Shown: positions 25,885-34,757 of the stretch, in pieces
How positions within the stretch are numbered: the stretch's first letter is position 1
Layout: each line of letters starts with the position of its first letter
Source of the DNA: CAVVJA01 sp963779485
Lineage (GTDB): Bacteria; Actinomycetota; Actinomycetes; Mycobacteriales; Jatrophihabitantaceae
Reading direction: 5' to 3'
Length of the DNA stretch: 64,000 nt
NCBI GenBank assembly: GCA_963779485.1
Contig: CAVZYJ010000013.1
Location: forward strand, 744,001 to 808,000
The notes under the pieces: generated by a model
The model's database searches: none
What the model was told of the DNA's origin: nothing
Seen by the model: the letters and a program-made list of their open reading frames with translations, nothing else
Translations under genes and position numbers: made by a program

Positions 25885-26564
25885 AGCGGCCAGCTCTCCC
25901 GACGCCAGGCCGCGTCCCAGAACATCCACTCGTAGCGGCTGGTGACGCGGTAGTGCGCCGTGGACCGGCTGCGCTCTTCGGGTGAGATGACCGTGCCAAC
26001 CCAGTCGGCCAGGTCGAGAACCTCGACCACCGAGGTAGCGAACTCCTCGCCGCCATACGTGTCGATCCAACGCTGATAGCGCGGATCCGGCGAGCCGCGG
26101 GCCAGCAAGGCCTGGCCAACCTCGGCGTAGATCCAGTAGCACGGCAGCACGGCCGCCAACCCCTCAGCGAAGCTGCCGGCGTAGCACGTGGCCAGCAGGT
26201 AGCTGGTGTACGCCGTCGTGGTCGGGGAAACCGGAGTCCTGGAGACGGCGTCCCGGTCCAGTCCGAGTGCGGCCAGCAACGACTCGTGCAGCGCTCGCTC
26301 GACGAGGACCGTGCCGGTCGCGTGGCGGGCAAACATCCCGGTCGCGTCATGCGTCGGCGCCTTCGCCCCGACGACGGAGAGGGCGCGGGCAAAGTCGCGC
26401 AGGTAGTGGGCATCTTGCGCGACGTAGTACGTGAACGCGTCCACGGGGAGGTTTCCGGAGATCAAGCCGCCGAGGAACGGATGCACCAGGATCGCCGCGT
26501 ACACGGAGGTCGACGACGACCACAGCTCGGCACTCCACCCAGCCCGGCCAGCCGGCGACGTCAT
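25881..26564 (-). CDS. tenA: TenA family aminopyrimidine aminohydrolase
   Basis: The 227-residue product has the TenA four-helix core: YYVAQDAHYLRDFARAL near residue 46-62, LPCYWIYAEVG with the catalytic Cys, and EWMFWDAAWRRESWP at the C-terminus with the catalytic Glu. TenA hydrolyses aminomethylaminopyrimidine, a thiamine breakdown product, to HMP for reuse. It is divergent from thiD with about 80 bases between the starts, and thiD phosphorylates HMP, the product of this reaction. Confidence 0.92.
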   Translation of the reverse strand: MTSPAGRAGWSAELWSSSTSVYAAILVHPFLGGLISGNLPVDAFTYYVAQDAHYLRDFARALSVVGAKAPTHDATGMFARHATGTVLVERALHESLLAALGLDRDAVSRTPVSPTTTAYTSYLLATCYAGSFAEGLAAVLPCYWIYAEVGQALLARGSPDPRYQRWIDTYGGEEFATSVVEVLDLADWVGTVISPEERSRSTAHYRVTSRYEWMFWDAAWRRESWPL

Positions 26565-26644
26565 CGGCCGATCATGTCAACCAGCGCGGGTCGGCCGATC
26601 GGTGACCCCAGCGCGCGCCAGCGCATCCCGCATACTGGTGCGCC

Positions 26645-27466
26645 ATGGCCGCGCCCTCGACCGCACTGACCATCGCCGGTTCCGATTCTGGCGGCGGGGC
26701 CGGGATTCAGGCCGACCTCAAGACGTTCCTCGGCTGCGGTGTTCACGGCATGTCGGCGATCACGGCGGTGACCGTGCAGAACTCCATCGGGGTGTCGGGC
26801 TTCTACGAGTTGCCGCCGCACGCGGTGGCTGAGCAGATCGAGTCGGTCGTCACGGATATCGGCGTCGGCGCGGCCAAGACCGGGATGCTGGCCTCGGCGG
26901 CGATCATGGAGGCGGTGGCGGACGCCGTGCGACGCCTCGGGGTTACCCCGCTTGTCGTCGACCCGGTTGCCGCCTCCCAGCATGGCGACCCGCTGTTGCG
27001 ACCGGACGCCATCGACGCGCTGCGCACCCGGATCATCCCGCTCGCCACGCTGGTCACGCCGAACGTCGGCGAGGTTCGGCTGCTGACCGGAGTCGAGATG
27101 CGCGGCCCGCAGGACGTCCTCGAGGCCGCCCAGCGGCTGCACGCGCTGGGCGCCGCCTGGGTGCTGGTGAAGGGCGGCCACCGGCCAGGGCCTGAGGCGA
27201 CCGATCTGCTCTATGACGGCAGCCGAACCTTCGAGTTCACGGCCCCCCGGCAGGCGACGGAGCACACCCACGGCTCGGGCGACACCCTCGCGGCCGCGAT
27301 CTGTGCCGCGCTGGCCCGCGGCAATGACGTTCCAGAAGCGGTTCGGCTCGGCAAGGCCTACGTCACCCAGGCGGTCATCAGCAGCTACCCGCTGGGTTCC
27401 GGCCTCGGTCCGGTGGGCCACTTCTGGCGCATCCGGGCCTGGCCGCCAGCGAGTGCCAAGTCGTGA
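26645..27466 (+). CDS. thiD: hydroxymethylpyrimidine/phosphomethylpyrimidine kinase
   Basis: The 273-residue product has the ThiD ribokinase-fold motifs: TIAGSDSGGGAGIQADLK at the start, VVDPVAASQHGDPLL, TPNVGEVRLL and the catalytic-loop THGSGDTLAAAI. It phosphorylates HMP to HMP-P and HMP-PP for thiamine synthesis. The TGA stop codon is contributed by the first bases of a dispersed palindromic element. It is convergent with thiE. Confidence 0.95.
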   Translation: MAAPSTALTIAGSDSGGGAGIQADLKTFLGCGVHGMSAITAVTVQNSIGVSGFYELPPHAVAEQIESVVTDIGVGAAKTGMLASAAIMEAVADAVRRLGVTPLVVDPVAASQHGDPLLRPDAIDALRTRIIPLATLVTPNVGEVRLLTGVEMRGPQDVLEAAQRLHALGAAWVLVKGGHRPGPEATDLLYDGSRTFEFTAPRQATEHTHGSGDTLAAAICAALARGNDVPEAVRLGKAYVTQAVISSYPLGSGLGPVGHFWRIRAWPPASAKS

Positions 27467-27516
27467 TCTTGGACTTCATCGGATCGGCTAGAGGTGCCGA
27501 GCAAGTCCACGATCAC
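27463..27516. repeat. dispersed palindromic element, copy 2
   Basis: Arms GTGATCTTGGACTT (27463-27476) and AAGTCCACGATCAC (27503-27516) pair with one mismatch around a 26-base loop. The left arm supplies the thiD stop codon. The element lies between the convergent genes thiD and thiE, a position suited to a two-way terminator. Confidence 0.78.
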
Positions 27517-27554
27517 ATCGTGACCGCCGGGAGTGCCGGCGCCCTGCCGGCCGG

Positions 27555-28217
27555 CTAGTCAGCCGGCGCCTCGGCGAGCCGATTGGCGAAGCCGCGCGCC
27601 GCGGCGCCCGGGTCATCGGCCTCGGTGATCGCGCGGACGACGACGACTCGGCGCGCTCCAGCGGCAATCACTGCATCGAGCCGCTCGAGCGACTCGATGC
27701 CGCCGATCGCGAACCACGGTCGGCCGTCCGGACCGGCGGCCTGCGCAGCGTGGCGGAGCAGATCGAGACCGGCCGCGGGTCGGCCCGGTTTGGTCGGCGT
27801 CACCCAGGTCGGCCCGGCGCACACGTAGTCCACACCGGACTGCCGTTGTCCGGCGTCGAACTCATCGGGGGCGTGGGTCGAGCGTCCGATCACCGGTTCG
27901 TCGCCGACGATGCGCCGCGCCACCGGAACCGGCAGGTCCAGCTGGCCCAGATGCAGGATCGGCGCGCGAACGGCGAGCGCCACATCGGCCCGGTCGTTGA
28001 CCGCGAACAGCGCGCCATGCCGCTCGGCGGCCATCGCGAACAGCTCGAGGAGCCCGATCTCGTCCGCGGCTTCGAGGCCCTTCTCCCGCAGCTGGACGAT
28101 GTCGACGCCGCCGGCGAGGACCGCGTCGAGGAAGTCGGCGAGGTCGCCGCGAGTCGAGCGCGAGTCGGTGCACAGGTAGAGCCGGGCTGCGGCCAGCCGG
28201 TGCCTGGGGTCGGCCAT
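27555..28217 (-). CDS. thiE: thiamine-phosphate synthase
   Basis: The 220-residue TIM-barrel protein begins with RLYLCTDSRSTRGDL, has VDIVQLREKGLEAADE, VNDRADVAL and VDYVCAGPTWVTPTKPG, all conserved in ThiE. It joins HMP-PP and thiazole phosphate to make thiamine phosphate. The gene stands alone on the minus strand, convergent with thiD. Length is normal. Confidence 0.94.
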   Translation of the reverse strand: MADPRHRLAAARLYLCTDSRSTRGDLADFLDAVLAGGVDIVQLREKGLEAADEIGLLELFAMAAERHGALFAVNDRADVALAVRAPILHLGQLDLPVPVARRIVGDEPVIGRSTHAPDEFDAGQRQSGVDYVCAGPTWVTPTKPGRPAAGLDLLRHAAQAAGPDGRPWFAIGGIESLERLDAVIAAGARRVVVVRAITEADDPGAAARGFANRLAEAPAD

Positions 28218-28603
28218 GGTGGAAACCTAGAGCGCGGTCGGTCGTGTTCGACTGCGCCCACACACCGCATCGACCTAGCACTGTGACGTAAATCACAACA
28301 CGGCTTCCCGCCTCGTGCTGGGTGGTCGTGCTAGCTGCCGAGTGCGGCATAACGGTCGGACGGACAACCTGGTCACGAGGGCCCCGGTGGCCTCAGATGC
28401 CCCGGAAGTATTGCCCTGCAACTCCATTACCGCCGGGCTCAGACATCTCAGCGATCACCCCACCATCGACCGGATCAAACGCTGACATGCGTCCCGCCGG
28501 GGCTCAAAGCGCCCTGTGTGGTCTCTGGTGCTCTTGGTACTGGAGTGGCTGGACGTTATCGTCCGATCGGTCCGAGTACGGCACCGGCGGACGGAGTCAC
28601 CTC
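28218..28603. other. 386-bp regulatory gap between thiE and the rpf-like gene
   Basis: No convincing gene is present. It holds a perfect CRP-type palindrome at 28282-28297, enclosed by a 7-bp inverted repeat CTAGCAC (28275-28281) and GTGCTAG (28328-28334). A GGAG ribosome site precedes the ATG at 28604. The long untranslated leader could hold a riboswitch, but I could not match conserved c-di-AMP (ydaO) motifs. Confidence 0.6.
28282..28297. promoter_or_regulatory. CRP/GlxR-type binding site
   Basis: TGTGACGTAAATCACA is an exact TGTGA-N6-TCACA palindrome, the consensus for cAMP receptor proteins, including Rv3676 of mycobacteria and GlxR of corynebacteria. In those organisms rpf genes are among the targets. 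It lies about 307 bases before the rpf-like start and 65 bases before the divergent thiE start. Confidence 0.72.
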
Positions 28604-30158
28604 ATGCGTCGCGGCGCGAAGACCGGCGTTATCGGAGCAGTCCTGCTCGGCCTGCTGGGCGTCGGCGCCGTGCTGACCTGGACCGCGCTCGACAAGAAGA
28701 TCACCATCCAGGTCGACGGTGCCGCCCCGCGAACCGTGCACACCATGTCCGGCGACGTTCGTGGCGCACTGGCGGACGCCGGCTACCCGCTGGGCGCCCA
28801 TGATCAGGTGACACCCGCGGCGAACAAGAGCGTTCGCGAAGGCCTCGATATCCACCTGCTCCGCGGACGGCTGCTCACGCTCACCGTCGACGGAAAGCCG
28901 GACAACGAGTGGGTTGCGGCCACGACGGTCGGAGATGCGCTCGCCTTGCTCGGATTCGACACGAGCGCGTATTCCTCGCTGCCCGCCAGCGACACGCTGC
29001 CACTCGCCCCCACCGCGATCACGGTCCGGACGGCCAAGAGCGTGACCCTGATCCGGGCCGGCAAGAGCGACTCGATCGCGTCGACGGCACCGTCCGTAGG
29101 CGCGCTGCTCGCGCAGCAGGGCATCACGGTCGGACCGAACGACATGCTCTCGATGCCGCCGTCGACTCCGCTCACGGATCTCATGACCATCACCTGGAAG
29201 CAGGTGCGACACCGGACGGTCACCGCGGCCCTGGCGATCCCCTACGGAACCAGCTGGCAGGACGACGCCGCCCGGCCTGATGGCCAATCGACGGTGGTCA
29301 CAGCTGGCGTCGCCGGCGTGCGAACCGTCACCTACGACGTGCTGATGGTTGATGGCCAGCAGATCGCCCGTACCGCGGTTTCCGACGTCGTGACGACTCC
29401 GCCGGTCACCCAGGTGGTCAGCGTCGGTACGAAGGTCGTCGCCGCGCCGCCTCCGTCCAAAGCGGCGAGCGGGCCGACCGCGACATCGGCGCCGTCGACG
29501 GCCGCCCCCAAACCGGCCACGACATCGGCCACCTCGCCGACCACCTACGCCACGACCCCCCGATCCGGTGGCCACGCCCACGCCGACCCCCCATCCGGTG
29601 CCCACGCCCACGCCGACTCCCCATCCGGTGGCCACGCCGACCCCGACGCCGCATCCGGTCGTGACGCCAACCGTCAAGCCCCCGGAAACCAAGCCGGTGA
29701 CCAAGCCAGTCAGCAAGCCGGCTCCGCCACCCACTAAACCGGTCGCCCCGCCGGTTGTGATCAAACCGGCACCCAAGCCGGCACCTCCGAAACCGGCCCC
29801 GCCGCCCGCACCCCGACCGGCGCCGACGACCGTCATCGTGGTGACGCCGGGCGGAGCTCAGGCCATCGCCAAATCGCTGATGCCCGCGTACGGCTGGAAC
29901 ACCACGAGCGAATTCAGCTGCCTGGTCCGGCTCTGGAACGGGGAAAGCGGCTGGCGGTGGAACGCCACCAACCCGTCCAGCGGCGCGTACGGCATCCCAC
30001 AGGCCTGGCCGGCCAACCGGATGGCGACGGCCGGAGCGGACTGGAAGACCAATGCGCGCACCCAGATCAGGTGGGGCATGGGGTATATCAAGGCCCGCTA
30101 CGGCACGCCCTGCGCGGCGCTGAAAGCGTGGCTCGGCCGATCACCGCACTGGTACTGA
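28604..30158 (+). pseudogene. RpfB-like secreted muralytic protein (DUF348-G5-transglycosylase), frameshifted
   Basis: From ATG 28604 (GGAG upstream) the frame encodes a signal/anchor helix (residues 8-28), three DUF348 repeats, and a G5 domain ending near SVGTKV, then a Pro/Thr linker. At 29562 one extra G follows a run of six Cs; removing it restores the repeating TPTPTPHPV linker and joins the frame that ends at 30158. That second frame holds a lysozyme-like domain with WNGESGWRWNATNPSSGAYG, the catalytic Glu motif of actinobacterial cell-wall transglycosylases. The layout equals that of resuscitation-promoting factor RpfB. As read, the first frame stops at 29737 without its catalytic domain. 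This may be a sequencing error in repeats or a true mutation. Confidence 0.82.
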
Positions 30159-30164
30159 GTGAAC

Positions 30165-30190
30165 CTCCGCGAGCGTCAACGCCCGCGGAG
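30165..30190 (+). terminator. hairpin after the rpf-like gene
   Basis: A 7-bp perfect stem CTCCGCG / CGCGGAG with a 12-base loop starts 7 bases after the transglycosylase stop codon and precedes the TPP riboswitch. It would separate the two transcripts. Confidence 0.5.
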
Positions 30191-30203
30191 TAGGGTGACA
30201 GCG

Positions 30204-30299
30204 AACACGGGAGCTCGGTGCGGACCGGGCTGAGAGGGCTGGCTAGCGAGCCGCCGACCGTCGAACCTGATCTGGGTAATGCCGGCGCAGGGAGAAGTC
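30204..30299 (+). ncRNA. TPP riboswitch (THI element)
   Basis: The leader contains the conserved CTGAGA bulge and the thi-box core GAACCTGATCTGGGTAATGC followed by CGGCGCAGGGAGAAGT, which define the TPP aptamer. It lies 43 bases before the thiO start. On binding thiamine pyrophosphate it should lower expression of thiO-thiS-thiG and the following permease. The final part probably masks the ribosome site GGAGGGG. Confidence 0.96.
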
Positions 30300-30341
30300 A
30301 GCGGCGCCATCCCACACCGTGTGAGCACGGAGGGGACGCGC

Positions 30342-31478
30342 ATGCCCGATGTGCTCGTGATCGGCGCCGGGGTCATCGGCCTTGGCATCGCTTGGCGCTG
30401 CGGGCAGCGCGGACTCGCGGTGACTGTGGTCGACCCGGCGCCCGGGTCGGGAGCCTCGTACGCCGCAGCCGGCATGCTCGCCCCGGTCACGGAACTGCAC
30501 TACGGCGAGCAGGCCCTGCTCCGGCTCAATCTGGACTCAGCCGACCGGTTCCCAGAGTTCGCCGCCGAACTCGTCGCCGCCAGCAAGCAGGAAGTCGGCT
30601 ACCGCCGGTCCGGTGCTCTTGTCGCCGCGTGGGACGACGCGGACCTCGCGAGCCTGCGTGACCTGCAGTCCTTTGGTTCGTCGCTCGGCCTGGCGACCGA
30701 GCTGGTCACCGCCCGAGATCTCCGTCGACGGGAACCCGCGCTCGCGTCGGCCGTCGCGGGTGGCCTGTACGCCCCGAACGATCACGCCGTCGACAACCGG
30801 CGGCTGCACACCGCGTTGTTGGCGGCAGTGAACCGATCCGGCGGCGAAATGCGGCGCGAGCGAGTTGTCGCCCTCGAGATCTCGGCCGAGCGGGTCACTG
30901 GCGTCCGGACGGATCAGGAACGCGCGATCGGGGCCGACACCGTAGTGCTCGCCGCCGGGGCCTGGTCGGGCCAGCTCACCGACGCAGCCGGGGTGGGCGT
31001 GCCGCCGATCCGGCCGGTGAAGGGGCAGACCGTGCGACTGCGCGTCCCCGGACCGCCCCTGCTGCGGCACGTCGTCCGCGGCACGATCAAGGGGTCGCCG
31101 GTGTACCTGGTGCCGCGCGACGACGGCGAGCTGGTCGTCGGCGCGTCGAGCGAGGAGGTCGGGTTCGACCTGCAACCCCGGGCCGGGGCGGTGTACGAGC
31201 TGCTTCGCGACGCCCAATCCCTCGTCCCCCTCCTCGGCGAGGCGCACTTCGTCGAGGTCAGCACGAGCCTCCGGCCCGGAAGTCCCGACAACGCGCCGAT
31301 CATCGGCCCCAGCTCCGCGGCGGGACTGGTCCTGGCGACCGGGCACTACCGCAACGGCATCCTGCTGACCCCCGTGACGGCCGACGGCGTTGCCGATCTC
31401 ATTACGACCGGATCGTTGCCGGACGTCCTGTCCGAATTCGGCGCCGACCGGTTTCTTCCCGGAATGGTGACGACATGA
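30342..31478 (+). CDS. thiO: glycine oxidase ThiO
   Basis: The 378-residue FAD protein begins DVLVIGAGVIGLGIAWRC, the dinucleotide-binding loop, and has GASYAAAGMLAPVTE, RPVKGQTVRLR and ATGHYRNGILLTPVTA, as in ThiO. It oxidises glycine to the imine used for the thiazole ring. ATG 30342 is chosen because GGAGGGG lies just upstream; the frame is open earlier into the riboswitch. The stop overlaps thiS by 4 bases (ATGA). Confidence 0.95.
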   Translation: MPDVLVIGAGVIGLGIAWRCGQRGLAVTVVDPAPGSGASYAAAGMLAPVTELHYGEQALLRLNLDSADRFPEFAAELVAASKQEVGYRRSGALVAAWDDADLASLRDLQSFGSSLGLATELVTARDLRRREPALASAVAGGLYAPNDHAVDNRRLHTALLAAVNRSGGEMRRERVVALEISAERVTGVRTDQERAIGADTVVLAAGAWSGQLTDAAGVGVPPIRPVKGQTVRLRVPGPPLLRHVVRGTIKGSPVYLVPRDDGELVVGASSEEVGFDLQPRAGAVYELLRDAQSLVPLLGEAHFVEVSTSLRPGSPDNAPIIGPSSAAGLVLATGHYRNGILLTPVTADGVADLITTGSLPDVLSEFGADRFLPGMVTT

Positions 31479-31675
31479 ACGTGACGATCAACGGAACCCC
31501 GAGGACGCTCCCCGAACGCATGACGCTCGCCGAGCTGTTGGTTCGGGAGAACGCCCGCAACCGCGGGAGCGCCGCCGCCGTCGACGGAACGGTCGTGCCG
31601 CGCGGCACCTGGGACACGTTCGTCCTGTCCGACGGATCGTCGGTCGAAGTCCTCACCGCGGTCCAGGGAGGTTGA
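31475..31675 (+). CDS. thiS: sulfur carrier protein ThiS
   Basis: The 66-residue ubiquitin-like protein starts MNVTINGTPRTLPE and ends with the obligatory Gly-Gly that is adenylated and thiocarboxylated. It delivers sulfur to ThiG for thiazole formation. It overlaps thiO by 4 bases and lies one base before thiG. No thiF is present in the window. Confidence 0.96.
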   Translation: MNVTINGTPRTLPERMTLAELLVRENARNRGSAAAVDGTVVPRGTWDTFVLSDGSSVEVLTAVQGG

Positions 31676-31676
31676 G

Positions 31677-32447
31677 ATGCCTGATCCATTCGTCATCGCC
31701 GGCACCGAGATCGCGTCGCGGCTCATCCTCGGCACCGGCGGGGCGCCGAGCATGCAGGTGATCGACGACACCATCGTCGCCTCGGGCACGGCCATGTGCA
31801 CCGTCGCGATGCGGCGCATCGACGCGACAACCAGCGGATCGGTCATCGACGTGCTCGATCGGCGGGGTGTGCGCGTTCTGCCGAATACCGCCGGCTGCCG
31901 AACGGCGTTCGAGGCCGTCCGCACCGCGCAGCTCGCCCGCGAGGCCCTGGAGACGGACTGGGTGAAGTTGGAGGTGGTGGCGGACGAGCGCACCCTGCTG
32001 CCTGATGCGATCGAGCTCTTGGACGCGGCCGAACAGCTCGTCGGCCTCGGCTTCACCGTGCTCCCCTACACCAACGACGACCCGGTGCTGGCCCGCCGGT
32101 TGCAGCGGGTCGGCTGTGCCGCCGTGATGCCGCTCGGATCACCGATCGGCAGCGGGCTCGGCATCCAGAATCCCCACAACATCGACCTGATCGCGTCCGA
32201 GGCCCAGGTGCCGGTCATCCTCGACGCCGGCGTGGGCACCGCGTCCGACGCCGCGCTCGCCATGGAGCTCGGGTGCGACGGGGTGCTGCTCGCCTCGTCG
32301 GTCACCCGGGCGCAGGACCCAGCGCTCATGGCCGCGGCCATGGCGGCTGCGGTGCGGGCCGGGCGCCTGGCTCGGCTCGCCGGCCGCATCCCCCGGCGGC
32401 ACCAGGCCCAGGCCTCGACATCGCTCGAAGGGATGGCGGTGCTGTGA
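31677..32447 (+). CDS. thiG: thiazole synthase
   Basis: The 256-residue TIM-barrel protein has SRLILGTGG near the N-terminus, NTAGCRTAFEAVRTA, DWVKLEVVAD with the Schiff-base Lys, and GVLLASSVTRAQDP at the phosphate site. It forms the thiazole phosphate from deoxyxylulose phosphate, the glycine imine and ThiS-COSH. It is coupled to thiS and to the next permease gene. Confidence 0.96.
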   Translation: MPDPFVIAGTEIASRLILGTGGAPSMQVIDDTIVASGTAMCTVAMRRIDATTSGSVIDVLDRRGVRVLPNTAGCRTAFEAVRTAQLAREALETDWVKLEVVADERTLLPDAIELLDAAEQLVGLGFTVLPYTNDDPVLARRLQRVGCAAVMPLGSPIGSGLGIQNPHNIDLIASEAQVPVILDAGVGTASDAALAMELGCDGVLLASSVTRAQDPALMAAAMAAAVRAGRLARLAGRIPRRHQAQASTSLEGMAVL

Positions 32448-33832
32448 CGATCCACCAACCCGACGGGGGCGGTGCGGTGAGCGTTACCGGCGTTCGCCGC
32501 GTCCCGGCGAACGAGGTAGGACTCACCCTCGTCGACGAACAGCCACGAACGCTCGGCTTCCTCGACCTGGTCGCGCTCTGGGGCAACCTCGGGGTGAGCC
32601 TGCTGGGCCCCACGGCGGCGCTGTTCATCCTGGCTCCCACCGGAGCGCCGATGTCGCTGCTCGCCGCGTTCGTCGCGGTCTTGATCGGCAGCGTTATCGG
32701 CGTGTTGCCCGTCGCGGCGATGGCATTCGCGGGCGCGGAGACCGGACAACCGTCGATGGTGCTGCTGCGCGGGCTGTTCGGCGCCCGGCTGTCCTTCCTG
32801 CCGACCTTCCTGAACCTGGTGCAGTGCGTCGGCTGGGGAATCTTCGAGCTGGTGGTGATCGCCAGTGCGGCCGGCGAGCTGTTGCCCTGGGACGCTCGCT
32901 GGTGCTACATCCTGGCCGGCGGAGTCGTGACGACATTGATGGCCCTCCGGCCACTGGGCGTCGTGCGGGTGTTACGCCGGTACGCCCTGGTTGCGGTCGC
33001 CGTAGCCATGACCTACTTCCTGGTCCAGCTCGCACGCGGGCCGTTGCCCGGTCTGACTGAGGGCAGCTGGTCGGGATTCTGGCTCGCGGTCGACGCCGTG
33101 ATCGCGGTGTCGATCTCCTGGGTGCCGCTGGCCGCCGACTACACCCGCCACGCCCGCTCCTCCCGGTCGGCATTCCGCGGCACCCTCGCCGGCTACTCGG
33201 TGACCCAGATCGCCTGCTACGTGCTCGGGCTGCTCGCCTACTCGACCGTGGTGCGCACCGAGGGGGAGTCGGCCCTGTTCCACGCGTTCATCGCGGTGCC
33301 GTTCGGCTGGCTGCCGTTCGCGGTACTGGTACTGCGCGAGCTCGACGAGTCGTTCACCAATGTCTACTCAACCGTCGTGTCGGTGCAGAACCTGCGTCCC
33401 CGAGCGGATCGGCGGGTCCTCGCCCTCGTGATCGGCGCGCTGACCACGCTCGGCGCGCTGGCGCTGCACATCCGCGACTACCAGAACTTCCTCTACCTGA
33501 TCGGGTCGGTGTTCGTGCCGCTGTCCGCCGTGTTCGTCGTCGAGTACTTCCTGCTCGGAGGCCGGCGAGACTGGAACACCTCGGAGACCGCGCCGTCTCG
33601 GTGGTGGATGCTGCTGCCCTGGGCGGCCGGTTTCGTCACCTACCAGCTGATCAATCCGGGGGGCATCGCGCGCTGGGCGTCGGCCTGGACCCGGGTCCAG
33701 GCCTGGCTGCACTTCGTGCCGCAGAGCTGGATGAGCGCGTCCGTGCTCTCCTTCCTGGTTGCCGCCGTCGTGAGCGTCGTAGTGGGCGCGTGGCGGCGAG
33801 CCGTCGGACCGAAGCTCGAACCGAGCCGGTGA
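32444..33832 (+). CDS. cytX: NCS1-family permease, probable HMP (CytX) or nucleoside/pseudouridine transporter
   Basis: The 462-residue product has about 12 membrane helices and NCS1 features: FLDLVALWGNLGVSLLGP, LVQCVGWGIFELVVIA, and ISWVPLAADYTRHARS, close to the purine/cytosine permease and CytX pattern. GTG 32444 overlaps the thiG stop by 4 bases. Being inside a TPP-riboswitch operon argues for uptake of the thiamine precursor HMP. The next genes, psuG and psuK, degrade pseudouridine, so a pseudouridine substrate is a real alternative. Confidence 0.82.
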   Translation: MTIHQPDGGGAVSVTGVRRVPANEVGLTLVDEQPRTLGFLDLVALWGNLGVSLLGPTAALFILAPTGAPMSLLAAFVAVLIGSVIGVLPVAAMAFAGAETGQPSMVLLRGLFGARLSFLPTFLNLVQCVGWGIFELVVIASAAGELLPWDARWCYILAGGVVTTLMALRPLGVVRVLRRYALVAVAVAMTYFLVQLARGPLPGLTEGSWSGFWLAVDAVIAVSISWVPLAADYTRHARSSRSAFRGTLAGYSVTQIACYVLGLLAYSTVVRTEGESALFHAFIAVPFGWLPFAVLVLRELDESFTNVYSTVVSVQNLRPRADRRVLALVIGALTTLGALALHIRDYQNFLYLIGSVFVPLSAVFVVEYFLLGGRRDWNTSETAPSRWWMLLPWAAGFVTYQLINPGGIARWASAWTRVQAWLHFVPQSWMSASVLSFLVAAVVSVVVGAWRRAVGPKLEPSR

Positions 33833-33853
33833 GCGCGGCGGCAGAATGCCGAC

Positions 33854-34756
33854 ATGCACGTCCATCCGGAGGTCGCCGCCGCCCTTGCCGCTGGCCGTCC
33901 GGTCGTCGCGCTGGAGAGCACGCTCGTCGCGCACGGCCTGCCCCGCCCGGACAACCTCCGGATAGCCCGCGAAATCGAGAATACGATCCGTGAGGAAGGC
34001 GCGCTGCCGGCCACGGTCGCGATCCTCGGCGGCGAGGCCTGCGTGGGACTGGACGAAGCGGCGCTCGAACGGCTCGCACGCTCCGACACCGTCGTCAAGG
34101 CGAGCCTGCGCGACCTGGCGATACTCGCCGCCCGCCGCGGAGACGGCGCGACCACGGTGGCCGCCACGGCGCACCTCGCCGCCCGGGCCGGCATCGCGGT
34201 ATTCGCCACCGGCGGCCTCGGGGGGATCCACCGGGGGGCGACGGAGACCTTCGACGAGTCCGCCGACCTGGGGGTGCTGGCCCACACGCCGATCCTGCTC
34301 GTGTGCGCGGGTGTGAAGTCGCTCCTGGACGTTTCCGCGACGCTCGAGCGTTTGGAGACCCTGTCGGTCGGCGTCCTCGGCTACCGCACGAACACCTTCC
34401 CGGCCTTCTACCTGCGCGACTCCGGACATCGCGTGCCCTGGCGGGTGGACTCCGCCGCCGAGGTGGCCGCCGCCTGGCGGGCGCGACGGGCGCTGGGCAC
34501 CGACGGCTACGGCCTGGTGCTGGCCAATCCGGTGCCGGCGGAGTCCGAGCTGGACCGCGAGTTGCACGATCGCACCCTGGCCGCAGGAATCGAGGCCGCC
34601 CGGGCGGGCGGCGTCCGCGGGAAGGACGTCACGCCGTTCCTCCTCGAGTTCTTCCACCGCGAGACGGAGGGCGCCTCGGTGGCGACGAACGTGGCTCTCG
34701 TCCGGAACAACGCGCGGCTGGCCGCCGCCGTCGCGGTCGAGCTGGCGAGCCACTGA
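33854..34756 (+). CDS. psuG: pseudouridine-5'-phosphate glycosidase
   Basis: The 300-residue product has the PsuG/IndA signature: VALESTLVAHGLPRPDN at the start, PATVAILGGEACVGLDE, ATGGLGGIHRGA with the metal/active-site region and FPAFYLRDSGHRV. It reversibly splits pseudouridine 5'-phosphate into uracil and ribose 5-phosphate. It starts 21 bases after the permease gene and is followed after one base by a PfkB kinase, the usual partner. Confidence 0.94.
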   Translation: MHVHPEVAAALAAGRPVVALESTLVAHGLPRPDNLRIAREIENTIREEGALPATVAILGGEACVGLDEAALERLARSDTVVKASLRDLAILAARRGDGATTVAATAHLAARAGIAVFATGGLGGIHRGATETFDESADLGVLAHTPILLVCAGVKSLLDVSATLERLETLSVGVLGYRTNTFPAFYLRDSGHRVPWRVDSAAEVAAAWRARRALGTDGYGLVLANPVPAESELDRELHDRTLAAGIEAARAGGVRGKDVTPFLLEFFHRETEGASVATNVALVRNNARLAAAVAVELASH

Positions 34757-34757
34757 T

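Noticed and set aside
28300..28603. c-di-AMP (ydaO) riboswitch before the rpf-like gene
   Set aside because: Such riboswitches often precede cell-wall hydrolase genes, but the conserved core sequences could not be found.
29568..30158. Independent 196-residue transglycosylase gene
   Set aside because: It has no signal peptide or ribosome site and starts inside the linker repeat; it is the shifted second half of the rpf-like gene.
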